The position numbers and the translations under genes were made by a program. This document shows, piece by piece, positions 24,775 through 34,341 of a DNA stretch of 38,235 nt. The notes beneath the pieces were generated by a model. The model was given only the letters and a program-made list of their open reading frames with translations. It was not told the DNA's origin and made no database searches. Numbering within the stretch: position 1 is the stretch's first letter; each line of letters opens with the position of its first letter. Source of the stretch: Spirochaetota bacterium (GTDB taxonomy: Bacteria > Spirochaetota > Spirochaetia > B11-G9); the NCBI GenBank assembly GCA_003641695.1, contig QNBL01000001.1:1-38235 (forward strand), in the 5' to 3' direction.

Positions 24775-26001
24775 ATGAATATTGTTGTCATCGGGGCTCA
24801 ATGGGGTGATGAAGGTAAGGGTAAGATAGTTGACTATCTTGCCGAAGATGCAGATTTGATTGTCAGATTTTCCGGCGGGGCCAATGCCGGCCATACCATT
24901 GTCAGCAATGGGGAGACTTACAAACTGCACCTGATTCCCTCAGGAATAGTTTATCCGGATAAACAGGTTGTTCTGGGAACCGGTATGGTAATCGATCCTG
25001 AAGCACTTTTTTCAGAGCTGGAAACCATTGAGAAGCAGGGAATAAACTGGTCAAACAGGATTCGAATCTCTGACCGTGCACATATCGTTATGCCTGCGTA
25101 TAAACAGCTGGACAGAGAGATGGACAGCAAGCGGAGAAACCCCATAGGAACTACCGGCCGCGGTATTGGTGTAGCATACTCGATGAAGGCAAACAGGGAC
25201 GGTATTCGCATTGGAGACCTCTCTGACAGCAATTTTCTTGATACACTGAGCAAAGAAGAAAGATCTTTCCTTGATCCCTACATGGATAAACTCGTCAGCA
25301 TGTCTGTAAACATGACATACCTTTTGGAAAAGCATAAAGGGGGGAAAGTGCTATTTGAAGGAGCCCAGGGGATTCTCCTGGACCTTGATGTCGGTACTTA
25401 TCCGTTTGTTTCTTCAGGATATTCAGCTTCTGCCGGAGCAGCTCTCGGCGGCGGAATCGGTCCGACTGATATAGACAAGGTTCTCGGCGTTTTCAAGGCC
25501 TATTCAACCCGTGTCGGTAATGGACCTTTCCCCAGCGAGTTTCTTGCCGAACGAGACGGTAATCTGGAGGATGTCATTCGTGAAATTGGAAGGGAATACG
25601 GGGTTACGACAGGGCGGCCGAGAAGATGCGGCTATCTTGACCTGGTTGCCCTGCGTTATGCTTGCCTGACCAATTCCATTACTTCGCTGGTCATGACCCA
25701 TATTGATGTTTACGACGACATGGATGAAATCAAAGTCTGTACCGATTATGAGATTGATGGTGAGATCACCCGGGAATTCCCTTCCACTGCTGCAAAGCTT
25801 AACAGAGCTAAACCGGTCCTTAAAACATTCAAAGGATGGAAGACAGACCTTTCTTCGATAAAAGAATACGATAAACTTCCTCAAGAAGCCAAAACATACA
25901 TACAGTACATAGAAGAATACACCAGTACGCCTGCAGGGATTATTTCTGTAGGTTACGAACGGAAACAGACCATGATGCGAATTCCTTTATGGACAGAATA
26001 A
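24775..26001 (+). CDS. purA: Adenylosuccinate synthetase
   Basis: 408 residues from the ATG at 24775, chosen because GGAG lies 7 nt upstream and the protein then begins with the conserved MNIVVIGAQWGDEGKGK. The enzyme joins IMP and aspartate with GTP to form adenylosuccinate, the first committed step to AMP. Seen: Asp12 and His40 of the IMP site (WGDEGKGK, NAGHTI), TTGRGIGVAYSMKANR, FEGAQGILLDLDVGTYPFV, the flexible GVTTGRPRRCGYLDL loop and the C-terminal TPAGIISVGYERKQT. It is slightly shorter than the common 425-430. It overlaps guaA by 13 bp, placing the AMP and GMP branch enzymes in one transcript. Confidence 0.96.
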   Translation: MNIVVIGAQWGDEGKGKIVDYLAEDADLIVRFSGGANAGHTIVSNGETYKLHLIPSGIVYPDKQVVLGTGMVIDPEALFSELETIEKQGINWSNRIRISDRAHIVMPAYKQLDREMDSKRRNPIGTTGRGIGVAYSMKANRDGIRIGDLSDSNFLDTLSKEERSFLDPYMDKLVSMSVNMTYLLEKHKGGKVLFEGAQGILLDLDVGTYPFVSSGYSASAGAALGGGIGPTDIDKVLGVFKAYSTRVGNGPFPSEFLAERDGNLEDVIREIGREYGVTTGRPRRCGYLDLVALRYACLTNSITSLVMTHIDVYDDMDEIKVCTDYEIDGEITREFPSTAAKLNRAKPVLKTFKGWKTDLSSIKEYDKLPQEAKTYIQYIEEYTSTPAGIISVGYERKQTMMRIPLWTE

Positions 26002-27536
26002 TAATTCTTGACTTTGGCGGGCAAACGACACAGCTGATTGCCCGGAGGATCAGGGAATTCGGTGTCTACAGTGAAATTATTTCCGGAACAGAGAATATTG
26101 AAAATGTAGATAAATCGGGCCTGAAAGGGATAATCTTTTCAGGCTCTCCCTATTCGGTATATGACGAGGAAGCTCCGAAACCGGACAGTTCTGTCTACAC
26201 TCTCGGAGTTCCGATTCTTGGAATTTGCTACGGTCTCCAGCTCATGACAACCCATTTCGGCGGTACGGTTCAGAATATGGAACACAAAGAGTTCGGAAGA
26301 GCTCCGGTTACCTTTGAACAGAATCTTGGGCTGTTCAGGGATGTTGCAAGCGGTTTTCAATCCTGGATGAGCCATGGGGACAGTATTGAAACTCCCGGTA
26401 AAGGGTTCACGATTGCTGCCAGATCAGAAAATCATCCCGCTGTGCTGGTTAACAGAGAATTAAACCTGTATGGTCTTCAGTTTCATCCTGAAGTAACGCA
26501 CTGCGACTATGGCTCAAAGATACTGGAAAACTTTGTTGCTGGAATCTGCGGAGCAGAAAAAAACTGGAATATGGACGAATACATAAGTCAGGAGATCGAT
26601 AAAATCCGTACTACAGTCGGAAACCGTGATATACTTGTTCTGATATCAGGCGGTGTTGACTCCACGGTAACAGGGGCCCTTCTTTTAAAAGCACTGCCTC
26701 CGGAACGTATCTTTTTGATGTATATAGATACAGGGCTCATGAGAAAAAATGAAACAGAAGAGGTAAAAGAGATCCTTTTAACCCTGGAAGCAAAGAATAT
26801 TCAGATAGTTGATGCTTCTTCCGACTTTCTCGGCGCCCTGAAGGGTATCGAAGATCCTGAAAAGAAACGGGCGGTTATCGGCGACCTTTTTATTAAGGTT
26901 CAGGAAAATTATCTTCCTTCTCAAATTGGAAACGACTATTTTCTTGCTCAGGGAACGCTCTATACCGATATGATAGAATCAGGGAAAGGGGTAGGGGAAA
27001 AAGCCAAAGTTATCAAATCCCACCACAACGTAAGATCTCCACTGGTAGAAAAGAAAAGAGAAACAGGGCTTATCATTGAACCTCTGTCCATGCTTTTTAA
27101 AGACGAAGTCAGAAAGCTGGGACTTGCATTGGGTTTGAAAAATGAGTTTGTTTATCGCCATCCTTTCCCCGGTCCGGGCCTCGGTGTAAGAATTCTCGGA
27201 GAAGTAACAGAAGAAAAGTGCAGAATACTGAAGGAGGCGGATGCACTGTTTATAAATGAACTGAAAAATCGTAACCTCTACAATAAAATATGGCAGGCAT
27301 TCTGTGTTCTGCTCCCTTTGAAATCTGTTGGTGTTGCCGGTGATGACAGGCGCTACGGATACATACTTGCCATGAGAGCAATAAACAGTATTGATGGGAT
27401 GACAGCCGATGTTTATCCTTTTAAAACCACCGACCTTCTTGAAATATCATCTGTAATCACAAATACAATACCCGAAGTTGGAAGGGTAGTTTATGATGTT
27501 TCCAGTAAACCACCGGCTACAATAGAGTGGGAGTAG
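25989..27536 (+). CDS. guaA: GMP synthase (glutamine-hydrolysing)
   Basis: 515 residues, normal length. It converts XMP to GMP using ATP and ammonia from glutamine. The N-terminal class I glutaminase has the nucleophile Cys80 in ILGICYGLQLM and the partners His166 and Glu168 in LQFHPEVTH. The ATP pyrophosphatase domain has the P-loop LISGGVDSTVTGALL. The dimerisation domain has the conserved HPFPGPGLGVRILG and the C-terminal SKPPATIEWE. The start lies inside the end of purA (13 bp overlap) without a clear ribosome site, so coupling to purA translation is likely. The MATE gene begins 13 bp after the stop. Confidence 0.97.
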   Translation: MDRIIILDFGGQTTQLIARRIREFGVYSEIISGTENIENVDKSGLKGIIFSGSPYSVYDEEAPKPDSSVYTLGVPILGICYGLQLMTTHFGGTVQNMEHKEFGRAPVTFEQNLGLFRDVASGFQSWMSHGDSIETPGKGFTIAARSENHPAVLVNRELNLYGLQFHPEVTHCDYGSKILENFVAGICGAEKNWNMDEYISQEIDKIRTTVGNRDILVLISGGVDSTVTGALLLKALPPERIFLMYIDTGLMRKNETEEVKEILLTLEAKNIQIVDASSDFLGALKGIEDPEKKRAVIGDLFIKVQENYLPSQIGNDYFLAQGTLYTDMIESGKGVGEKAKVIKSHHNVRSPLVEKKRETGLIIEPLSMLFKDEVRKLGLALGLKNEFVYRHPFPGPGLGVRILGEVTEEKCRILKEADALFINELKNRNLYNKIWQAFCVLLPLKSVGVAGDDRRYGYILAMRAINSIDGMTADVYPFKTTDLLEISSVITNTIPEVGRVVYDVSSKPPATIEWE

Positions 27537-27549
27537 CCTTGGAATCTCA

Positions 27550-28920
27550 ATGAGTGAATTTAAAAAAAAAGAGATAAAGGGGATCTACGAAGGACCCGTA
27601 TTTTCTATTCTCATCAAGCTTACCCTCCCGATTCTGGCTGGAATGCTTTTTCAGCTTGTCTACAATGTAATCGATACTTTGTGGATAAGCCGGATTGATA
27701 GCAGCGATCCTTCCTATGTTGGAGGAACCGGAATCATCTTCCCCGTTGTCTTTATTGCTATTTCCCTATCCAATGGTATTCTTGTCGGAATCTCTTCTCT
27801 GGTAGCCAGAGGGATAGGAGAAGAAAATAAAAAAATAGTAAATCTTACTACTGAATCAGGCTTGTTTATTGCCGTTATTCTTGCAGTAATCGTAATTGTC
27901 TTTGGGTATATCTTTGATGATAAACTTGTCAGTATTCTGGGAGCCGAAGGTTCATACAGCATGCACGCTCTGGAGTATCTCCGGTACATAATTCCAGGAG
28001 CTGCAGCAATGTTTACCCTGAGTGTATTCAATGGAATCCTTCAGGGTGAAGGACTCATGAAGTACGTTATGATCTCCATGGCAATTGGCACAATAGTGAA
28101 TATTATTCTTGATCCACTATTTATATTCATCCTGAGCATGGGGGTAAAGGGAGCTGCTCTGGCAACGGTTATTGCCCAGGTATTTTCTGTTGTATACTCA
28201 GTATCAGTTTTTATCAGAAACAAAACACTTATCAAGGTAGAATGGAAGATAGGAAACATTCATCCTCATTTTATCAGCAAAATCATTGCGATTGGATTTC
28301 CCCAGTCACTTGCAATGATTTTCATCGGGATCAGTTTTCTCATTTTTAACAGAATAGTGATATCAATTGATCCTCTGGCATTAACAGCATTCTCTCTGTG
28401 CGGAAGATTCGATCAGATTGTTTTAATTCCTTTATTTGCACTGGGAGCGGCATTGATTACCCTCGTTGGTCAGAATGCCGGAAGAGGAAACTACGAAAGG
28501 ATAAAACAGATCATGCTATCAGCTCTGGTCTCATCCTTTGTTGTAATTATTGTTACCGCAACTAGTATGGTTATTGCAGCTCCCTGGATTTATTCCTTTT
28601 TCAGCACCAATAAACAGGTAGTCCTCTATGCTGTTACCCAAACACGGCTTATGGAGTATTTTTATCTTTTTGCAGCAGTAGGTATTATTTCCCGCTCTTT
28701 CTTTCAAGCGATCGGATCACCATTTCCTGCTTTTGTTATTGTTTTAATGCGATTGCTGCTCATTGCTGTACCATCAGCATACATTTTTGTTTATATTTTT
28801 AACATGGGAATGTACGGAGTCTGGTTGGGTCTTATTACGGGCAACTTTATAACGGCAGTAGTAAGCTCCCTGTGGACTTCAGCCAGGATCAAGAGTTTAT
28901 TGTCCCGGGAGGTATACTGA
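27550..28920 (+). CDS. MATE family efflux transporter
   Basis: 456 residues of an integral inner-membrane protein with about 12 hydrophobic helices in two related halves, typical of MATE/MOP-superfamily antiporters. Family features: the N-terminal LTLPILAGMLFQLVYNVIDTLW, followed by an 'aDTfWV'-like position (IDTLWISR), and second-half NRIVISIDPLALTAFSLCGR and GAALITLVGQNAGRGNYERI. The MATE family exports cationic drugs or metabolites using Na+ or H+. The substrate is not readable. It sits in a nucleotide/NAD synthesis operon between guaA and nadE; this may be incidental or may reflect export of a related metabolite. Its stop codon overlaps the nadE start by one base (TGATG). Confidence 0.92.
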   Translation: MSEFKKKEIKGIYEGPVFSILIKLTLPILAGMLFQLVYNVIDTLWISRIDSSDPSYVGGTGIIFPVVFIAISLSNGILVGISSLVARGIGEENKKIVNLTTESGLFIAVILAVIVIVFGYIFDDKLVSILGAEGSYSMHALEYLRYIIPGAAAMFTLSVFNGILQGEGLMKYVMISMAIGTIVNIILDPLFIFILSMGVKGAALATVIAQVFSVVYSVSVFIRNKTLIKVEWKIGNIHPHFISKIIAIGFPQSLAMIFIGISFLIFNRIVISIDPLALTAFSLCGRFDQIVLIPLFALGAALITLVGQNAGRGNYERIKQIMLSALVSSFVVIIVTATSMVIAAPWIYSFFSTNKQVVLYAVTQTRLMEYFYLFAAVGIISRSFFQAIGSPFPAFVIVLMRLLLIAVPSAYIFVYIFNMGMYGVWLGLITGNFITAVVSSLWTSARIKSLLSREVY

Positions 28921-30872
28921 TGTTTTCAGATTATAATTTTGTAAGAACAGCTGCAGTTGTTCCTAAAACAAGAGTTGCTGATCCGATTTTCAACATGGGT
29001 GAAATAATCAACGCAGCCAGGACTGCAGCTTTCAAAGGTGCGGATATTATTGTTTTTCCTGAACTGGCAATTACCTCCTATACATGCGGTGATCTATTCA
29101 GGCAAAAGGCTCTGCTTGAAAGTTCTCTTGATGCATTAAACAATTGCCTTGTTTTCAGCAATACTGTATCCTCTGTGATTATTCTGGGTATTCCGTTACA
29201 AATAGAGGGAAAACTGTTCAACTGTGCCGCAGTTCTTCAAAAAGGCAAAATACTCGGTGTTGTTCCCAAGACCTATATACCGAACAACAGCGAATTCTAC
29301 GAAGCCAGATGGTTTGCTTCATCAAGGGAATCCTGCGTAGAAACAATCGAACTTTTCGGCAGTACAATACCCTTTAAGCCCCAAATCATATTCAAGAGTA
29401 TTTGCCACAGAGGTTTTAGTTTTTCAGTTGAAATCTGTGAAGATCTCTGGGCAGTTATCTCCCCCGGATCGCTGCATGCCCTCGCAGGCGCAGAATTGAT
29501 TCTTAATCTTTCTTCAAGCAACGAATTTGCCGGAAAGTCCCTTTATCGCAGGAATCTGGTAAAATCCCAGTCCGGCAGTGCCCTCTGCGGTTATGTTTAT
29601 ACCTCTTCAGGCACCGGGGAATCAACGACAGACACTGTATACGGGGGACACAGTATAATTGCTGAAAACGGGAAAGTACTGACCGAAAACAGCCGTTTCT
29701 CCATTGATACTTCGATTTTATATGCAGATATTGATCTAGATATTATACGGCATGAAAGAATAAACAACATTTCTTACAGCAGGATCTTTCCGGGGCTCAA
29801 AAAGGATAGTTATTCAATACAGAAACTTGCAGCTGATACACGTACGGTAAAGGATAATTCTCTATTTATACGAAACATCGAATCCCGTCCTTTCGTTCCC
29901 GATGATGAGTCCAACAGGAAGGAAAGATGTGAGGAAATCCTGAATATTCAGAGTACGGGACTGGCAACCCGTTTGAGTCATACCGGCATTAGCAGGGTAG
30001 TTATCGGTCTTTCAGGAGGACTGGATTCAACGCTGGCATTTCTCGTTACTGTGGACGCTTTTACAAAACTTAATCTTGATTTAGCAGGAATCCACCTTAT
30101 AACAATGCCCGGATTTGGTACAACTGACAGAACCAGAGGAAATGTTGAAAAACTCTGCAGTGCAATGGGACTGCCCCTTGAAAGAATAAGTATTGTAGAT
30201 GCAGCAGGGCGTCATCTTGAAGATATAGGGCATGACGGAACAACTGCAGACATTACCTATGAGAATGCCCAGGCCCGGGAACGTACCCAGATTCTTATGG
30301 ACAAGGCTAACCTTCTGGGTGCCCTGGTTATCGGCACCGGTGATCTCTCCGAACTTGCACTGGGTTGGTGTACCTACAACGGCGACCATATGTCCATGTA
30401 TGCAGTCAACAGCGGAGTTCCCAAGACCCTTGTTTCCTATCTAATCAGGTACTACAAGGAAGAGAGAGCTTCCCGGGAGGTTTCAGAGATTCTTGAGGAT
30501 ATCATAGCCACACCTATCTCTCCAGAGCTTCTTCCTCCCGGTGAAGAGGGGGAAATTCTACAAAAAACGGAAGATAAAGTAGGACCGTATGAACTGCATG
30601 ACTTTTTTTTGTATAATGTTGTCAGGTTTGCCTTTGATCCTCAAAAGGTACTGTACCTTGCCGAAACAGCTTTTAAAGCACAATACGATAGAGATACTCT
30701 CATAAAATGGCTGAAAGTGTTCTACCGGAGGTTCTTTTCACAACAGTTTAAACGCTCTGCAATACCCGATGGTCCCAAGGTGGGAACCATAGCCCTCTCA
30801 CCGAGAGCAGATTGGCGAATGCCCAGCGATGCTTCAGTTTCTCTCTGGCTTGAAGAAATTGAAAAGGGATAA
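28920..30872 (+). CDS. nadE: Glutamine-dependent NAD+ synthetase
   Basis: 650 residues from the ATG at 28920, with GGGAGG 7 nt upstream; a longer frame from 28872 would lie inside the MATE gene. It forms NAD+ from deamido-NAD with ATP and glutamine-derived ammonia. The N-terminal nitrilase/CN-hydrolase glutaminase has the catalytic triad Glu48 (VFPELAITSY), Lys117 (VVPKTYIPN) and Cys173 (VEICEDLW). The C-terminal synthetase has the PP-loop IGLSGGLDST at about 364, ENAQARERTQILMDKANL and IGTGDLSELALGWCTYNGDH. The length fits the long two-domain form. It is the last gene of the operon, with 10 bp to the convergent hydroxylase gene and no terminator hairpin seen. Confidence 0.96.
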   Translation: MFSDYNFVRTAAVVPKTRVADPIFNMGEIINAARTAAFKGADIIVFPELAITSYTCGDLFRQKALLESSLDALNNCLVFSNTVSSVIILGIPLQIEGKLFNCAAVLQKGKILGVVPKTYIPNNSEFYEARWFASSRESCVETIELFGSTIPFKPQIIFKSICHRGFSFSVEICEDLWAVISPGSLHALAGAELILNLSSSNEFAGKSLYRRNLVKSQSGSALCGYVYTSSGTGESTTDTVYGGHSIIAENGKVLTENSRFSIDTSILYADIDLDIIRHERINNISYSRIFPGLKKDSYSIQKLAADTRTVKDNSLFIRNIESRPFVPDDESNRKERCEEILNIQSTGLATRLSHTGISRVVIGLSGGLDSTLAFLVTVDAFTKLNLDLAGIHLITMPGFGTTDRTRGNVEKLCSAMGLPLERISIVDAAGRHLEDIGHDGTTADITYENAQARERTQILMDKANLLGALVIGTGDLSELALGWCTYNGDHMSMYAVNSGVPKTLVSYLIRYYKEERASREVSEILEDIIATPISPELLPPGEEGEILQKTEDKVGPYELHDFFLYNVVRFAFDPQKVLYLAETAFKAQYDRDTLIKWLKVFYRRFFSQQFKRSAIPDGPKVGTIALSPRADWRMPSDASVSLWLEEIEKG

Positions 30873-30882
30873 AGGTCTTCTT

Positions 30883-33144
30883 TTATTTTAGAGACGCAAG
30901 ATAATCCTCCGGCAGTTTTAAAGGGAGAGTAGTGCACCTGTACCCGGTTGCATTATAAAGGGCATTTGCAATCGCAGGTGCGGTAATCTCAAGAGCAGGT
31001 TCCCCAATTCCCTTTGCACCGGTAGGGGAGTTAGGGTCAGAATTTTCAATGATAATAGCTTTTAACTCCGGAGTATCACCTGCTTTCGGGATTTTGTATG
31101 TGTTGTAATTAAGGGAAAGAACGTGTCCATTCTCAATCTTGAAGTCCTCAGTAACAGCCATCCCCATTCCCTGTACTATACCCCCGAAAATCTGTCCCTC
31201 AAGCATGGCGGGGTTTACCGCTTTACCTATATCGTGAGCTGCTGTTACGCTTAATACTTTAATTTTCCCTGTCTTTTTATTAACCTCTACCTCAGCCGCC
31301 TGGCAGCTGTATACATAGGTAAAATAGGCATCCCCCTGTCCGTTCTCTTCATCCCAGGTAACCGAGGGTGCCTGGAAATAACCGAATGCGAAGGGATAGA
31401 CCCTCTTTGAATACATGAAACTAACTGCTTCTTCCCAGGTAACCTTTTTCCCGTTCCTGCCCCAGAGATAATCTTCTCTAAAGACAACTTCCCTCGGGAG
31501 GCAGTTCAGCTTGTCCGCTATGTTTTCAGACATGATCTCTTTTAGCTTTGTAACACCATCTGCAATGGCACCTCCCCCAAGAAGGGTTCCCCGGGATGCT
31601 ACAGTCGTTCCGCTGTCAGGTATATGGGAAGTGGAAGGTGCTTTGTAAAGAATTCTTTCGAGCTTTACACCGAGCAGATCAGCAAGTATTAAACGCAGGG
31701 CACTCTCTGCGCCCTGTCCATTTTCATTTATACCCGTTTCCAGAATAATTGAACCGTCAAACTGGCAATTAATGGTACATGAAGCAAAATCTTTTCCTTC
31801 TGCCCCGATACTTGATCCGCGGTATGATAAAGCCATCCCTATGCCGTATAGCGTTTCACCATCTGAATGACCTCTGCTTGACCGTTTCAATTTATTAAGA
31901 AAATCTGTTTCCCTGACAACTGCATCAAGTACTTCATGGGTACTTACCTCATGGGTATCCAGGACTTGTCCGGTGATGGTTGTTGATCCGTTAACCACTG
32001 CATTCCTTTTCCGTATCTCAACCGGATCCATACCCAGTTTTTCTGCAGCACTATCCATGACTTGTTCAACCGAAAAGTTTACCTGGGGTGAACCGAATCC
32101 CCTAAAAGCTCCCGCCGGAACGTTGTTGGTAGTAACTCCGTACACATCGGTTCTAACATTCGGAACAACGTATGGTCCGCAGCTCTGTGCGGTAGATCTC
32201 CATGTGGACCAGGGAGTGGTGGAAGTATACGCCCCGGAATCAGCCAATATCCGGCATCTGACCGCATTGATTCTTCCGTCGTTCATAAATCCGTAGGTAT
32301 ACCATATTTTATAAGCCGGCCTCTTGTAGCTCTCCATCATTGACCACTCTCTGGTATAGATCATTTTTACCGGCCTGTTAGTCAGGACAGCCGCAAGAGC
32401 AGCCCGTGCAGCTATCATCGAAGCAGTATCATCCTTTCCGCCGAAACTTCCTCCGGTAGGATGGGAAAACACTTCCACTTTGGCTTCGGGTATCCCCAGA
32501 TGGGCTGCTACAAATCTGCGGGTGCTGAATGGATGCTGAATACTACCATACACCTCTATTATTCCGTCTCCCTTTGGAACACAAACGGCCCCTTCCGGTT
32601 CAAGATATGCATGTTCCACAAAAGGAGTTTCAAATTCCATATCAATGACAAAATCCGATTCTTTAAGACCTTTCTCGATATCACCGCTTCTAACCTTATG
32701 GTGACATATAATATTATTTTTATATCCCTCGTGAACGAGGGGAGAACCGTCTTTGACAGCTTCTTCCGGATTGACTACAGGAGGAATTTCGTCCGCAGTA
32801 ACCTTTATAAACGGAACAGCCTTTAAAGCCTGTTCCCTGCTTTCTGCAACAACAAGAGCAGCAACATCACCTTCAAACCTGATTTTATCCTTGGCAAGGA
32901 TGTAGTAATCCTTGAAAATCTGTCCGTACGCAACCGTTCCGGGAACATCTTTCCACGTTACTACCCTTACAACTCCCGGCTGTTTTTCAGCTTCTGCAGT
33001 CATAATATTAACAATTTTTGCATGTGTATAACCGGAATAAACAGGAACACAAAAAAACTGACCGGGAAAGTTTATATCATCTGCATACTTGGCTCTGCCG
33101 GTAACTTTTGTATATGAATCATTTCTGAAGGCTTTTTGTTTCAT
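30883..33144 (-). CDS. Xanthine dehydrogenase-family molybdopterin-binding subunit
   Basis: 753 residues, the size of the large (Mo) subunit of three-subunit molybdenum hydroxylases. Signatures: the N-terminal KVTGRAKYADDINFPG, the molybdopterin motif GGSFGGKDDTA, GAFRGFGSPQ (with the substrate-site Arg), INENGQGAESA, PDSGTTVASRGTLLGGG, and the C-terminal GAKGIGEPA with the catalytic Glu715. The family hydroxylates aromatic N-heterocycles (xanthine, nicotinate, others) or oxidises aldehydes. The exact substrate is unknown. The 2Fe-2S and FAD subunit genes are not adjacent; both neighbours are unrelated, so the partners must lie elsewhere. The GGAGAG site 5 nt before the ATG and a promoter upstream show it is transcribed alone. 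It is divergent from mnmA. Confidence 0.92.
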   Translation of the reverse strand: MKQKAFRNDSYTKVTGRAKYADDINFPGQFFCVPVYSGYTHAKIVNIMTAEAEKQPGVVRVVTWKDVPGTVAYGQIFKDYYILAKDKIRFEGDVAALVVAESREQALKAVPFIKVTADEIPPVVNPEEAVKDGSPLVHEGYKNNIICHHKVRSGDIEKGLKESDFVIDMEFETPFVEHAYLEPEGAVCVPKGDGIIEVYGSIQHPFSTRRFVAAHLGIPEAKVEVFSHPTGGSFGGKDDTASMIAARAALAAVLTNRPVKMIYTREWSMMESYKRPAYKIWYTYGFMNDGRINAVRCRILADSGAYTSTTPWSTWRSTAQSCGPYVVPNVRTDVYGVTTNNVPAGAFRGFGSPQVNFSVEQVMDSAAEKLGMDPVEIRKRNAVVNGSTTITGQVLDTHEVSTHEVLDAVVRETDFLNKLKRSSRGHSDGETLYGIGMALSYRGSSIGAEGKDFASCTINCQFDGSIILETGINENGQGAESALRLILADLLGVKLERILYKAPSTSHIPDSGTTVASRGTLLGGGAIADGVTKLKEIMSENIADKLNCLPREVVFREDYLWGRNGKKVTWEEAVSFMYSKRVYPFAFGYFQAPSVTWDEENGQGDAYFTYVYSCQAAEVEVNKKTGKIKVLSVTAAHDIGKAVNPAMLEGQIFGGIVQGMGMAVTEDFKIENGHVLSLNYNTYKIPKAGDTPELKAIIIENSDPNSPTGAKGIGEPALEITAPAIANALYNATGYRCTTLPLKLPEDYLASLK

Positions 33145-33162
33145 TGTTACTCTCCATGGTGG

Positions 33163-33190
33163 ATTATATCCTATTCTTTAATTTTTGCAA
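33163..33190 (-). promoter_or_regulatory. Promoter for the molybdenum hydroxylase gene
   Basis: On the minus strand TTGCAA lies at 33190-33185 (4 of 6 to TTGACA), the spacer is 16 bp and TATAAT is perfect at 33168-33163. The ATG follows 18 nt later with GGAGAG between. Confidence 0.5.
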
Positions 33191-33223
33191 ACATATTTTG
33201 CTATAAAACAACAAATCTATCAA

Positions 33224-33250
33224 GAATAATACGGAAAACCGTAATTATTC
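33224..33250. repeat. Imperfect inverted repeat in the hydroxylase/mnmA divergent region
   Basis: GAATAATACGG, an AAAA loop, and CCGTAATTATTC are inverted copies with one unpaired base. The element lies between the two divergent genes, upstream of the hydroxylase -35 and about 57 bp before mnmA. It is an operator candidate only. Confidence 0.4.
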
Positions 33251-33306
33251 AAATTTCAATCCCGGAAGTATAGATAATTATTTAACTCAGGTTTATACTG
33301 TCATCC

Positions 33307-34341
33307 ATGGGAGCTAAAATTGCAGTTGGAATCAGCGGAGGAGTAGACTCCTCCGTAACCGCCTATCTACTAAAAGAGAAGGGTTTTGAAGTTACAGGAA
33401 TATGGATGGATATCCTCGGACATCCTGAAGCATCTCACGATGCTGCAAGGGTAGCAGAGTTTTTAAGGATACCTTTTTTCCGGGTTGATCTCGAACAGGA
33501 GTACAGAAATCACGTTATCTCATATATAAAAACAGAATATGTTTCAGGAAAAACTCCTAATCCTTGTGTTTTCTGTAACAGATTTGTAAAATTCGGTGCA
33601 TTTCTTGACAAAGCACTCGAATCGGGAATTTCTTTTGATTATTTTGCAACCGGTCACTACGCGATACTTTCCCATAATAAAAATACCGGTAGATACAGTT
33701 TAAAACAGGGTGTATCCAAAGAGAAGGATCAGGTATATTTCCTTTCCATGCTTAGACAGAAACAGCTGAAGAGACTCATGTTCCCCCTTGGAGGAATGGA
33801 GAAGAAAGAGGTGAAAGAGATAGCCGAAGAAATCGGACTGTTTACCGCCATGAAGCGGGAGAGTCAGGATCTTTGTACCGGAGATTACCGGCAGTTCATA
33901 ACCTCAGGAACCGAAGTGGGTTCTTTTATCACAAGAGACGGCCGTGTTCTGGGAAAGCACAGGGGAATTGAACATTACACCATTGGACAGAGAAGGGGAC
34001 TCGGTATAAGTTCAAGTACCGAACCTTACTATGTTATTGAGATAAATCCTGATCAAAATACCATTGTACTTGGATTCGACGTTGATCTAAAGAATAAAGG
34101 GATGACCGTCAGTCAGACGAACTGGTTCCCTTTTGAAAAACCTGAACTGCCTTTGAAGGTACTGTGCAAGATACGGTACAGAGACAGCGGATCTCCTGCC
34201 GTGATATCCAGTGCACTTCCCGATGGTACGTATAAAGTATCCTTTGAAAACTACAGAAGGGCCATAACACCGGGGCAGATAGCCGCTTTCTACCAAGAAG
34301 ATGAGCTCCTTGGTGCAGGCATAATCACTGATTATTATTAA
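33307..34341 (+). CDS. mnmA: tRNA-specific 2-thiouridylase MnmA
   Basis: 344 residues, a little shorter than the usual 355-370, because the segment after the PP-loop is compact (GIWMDILGHPEASHDAARVA). The enzyme thiolates U34 of tRNA-Lys, -Glu and -Gln. Seen: the PP-loop VGISGGVDSSVTAYLL; NPCVFCNRFVKF with Cys90 as the catalytic thiol position; the ATGHYA motif; KDQVYFLSMLRQ; and ESQDLCTGDYRQFI with Cys190 as the second, persulfide-forming thiol. The ATG at 33307 has no clear ribosome site; a TATACT hexamer ends 7 nt before it. It overlaps the convergent RelA/SpoT-domain gene by 17 bp at the 3' ends. Confidence 0.94.
   Translation: MGAKIAVGISGGVDSSVTAYLLKEKGFEVTGIWMDILGHPEASHDAARVAEFLRIPFFRVDLEQEYRNHVISYIKTEYVSGKTPNPCVFCNRFVKFGAFLDKALESGISFDYFATGHYAILSHNKNTGRYSLKQGVSKEKDQVYFLSMLRQKQLKRLMFPLGGMEKKEVKEIAEEIGLFTAMKRESQDLCTGDYRQFITSGTEVGSFITRDGRVLGKHRGIEHYTIGQRRGLGISSSTEPYYVIEINPDQNTIVLGFDVDLKNKGMTVSQTNWFPFEKPELPLKVLCKIRYRDSGSPAVISSALPDGTYKVSFENYRRAITPGQIAAFYQEDELLGAGIITDYY

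Noticed and set aside
28872..28919. Longer nadE start inside the MATE gene
   Set aside because: GGGAGG and the 1 bp stop-start overlap favour the ATG at 28920, which gives the normal family N-terminus.
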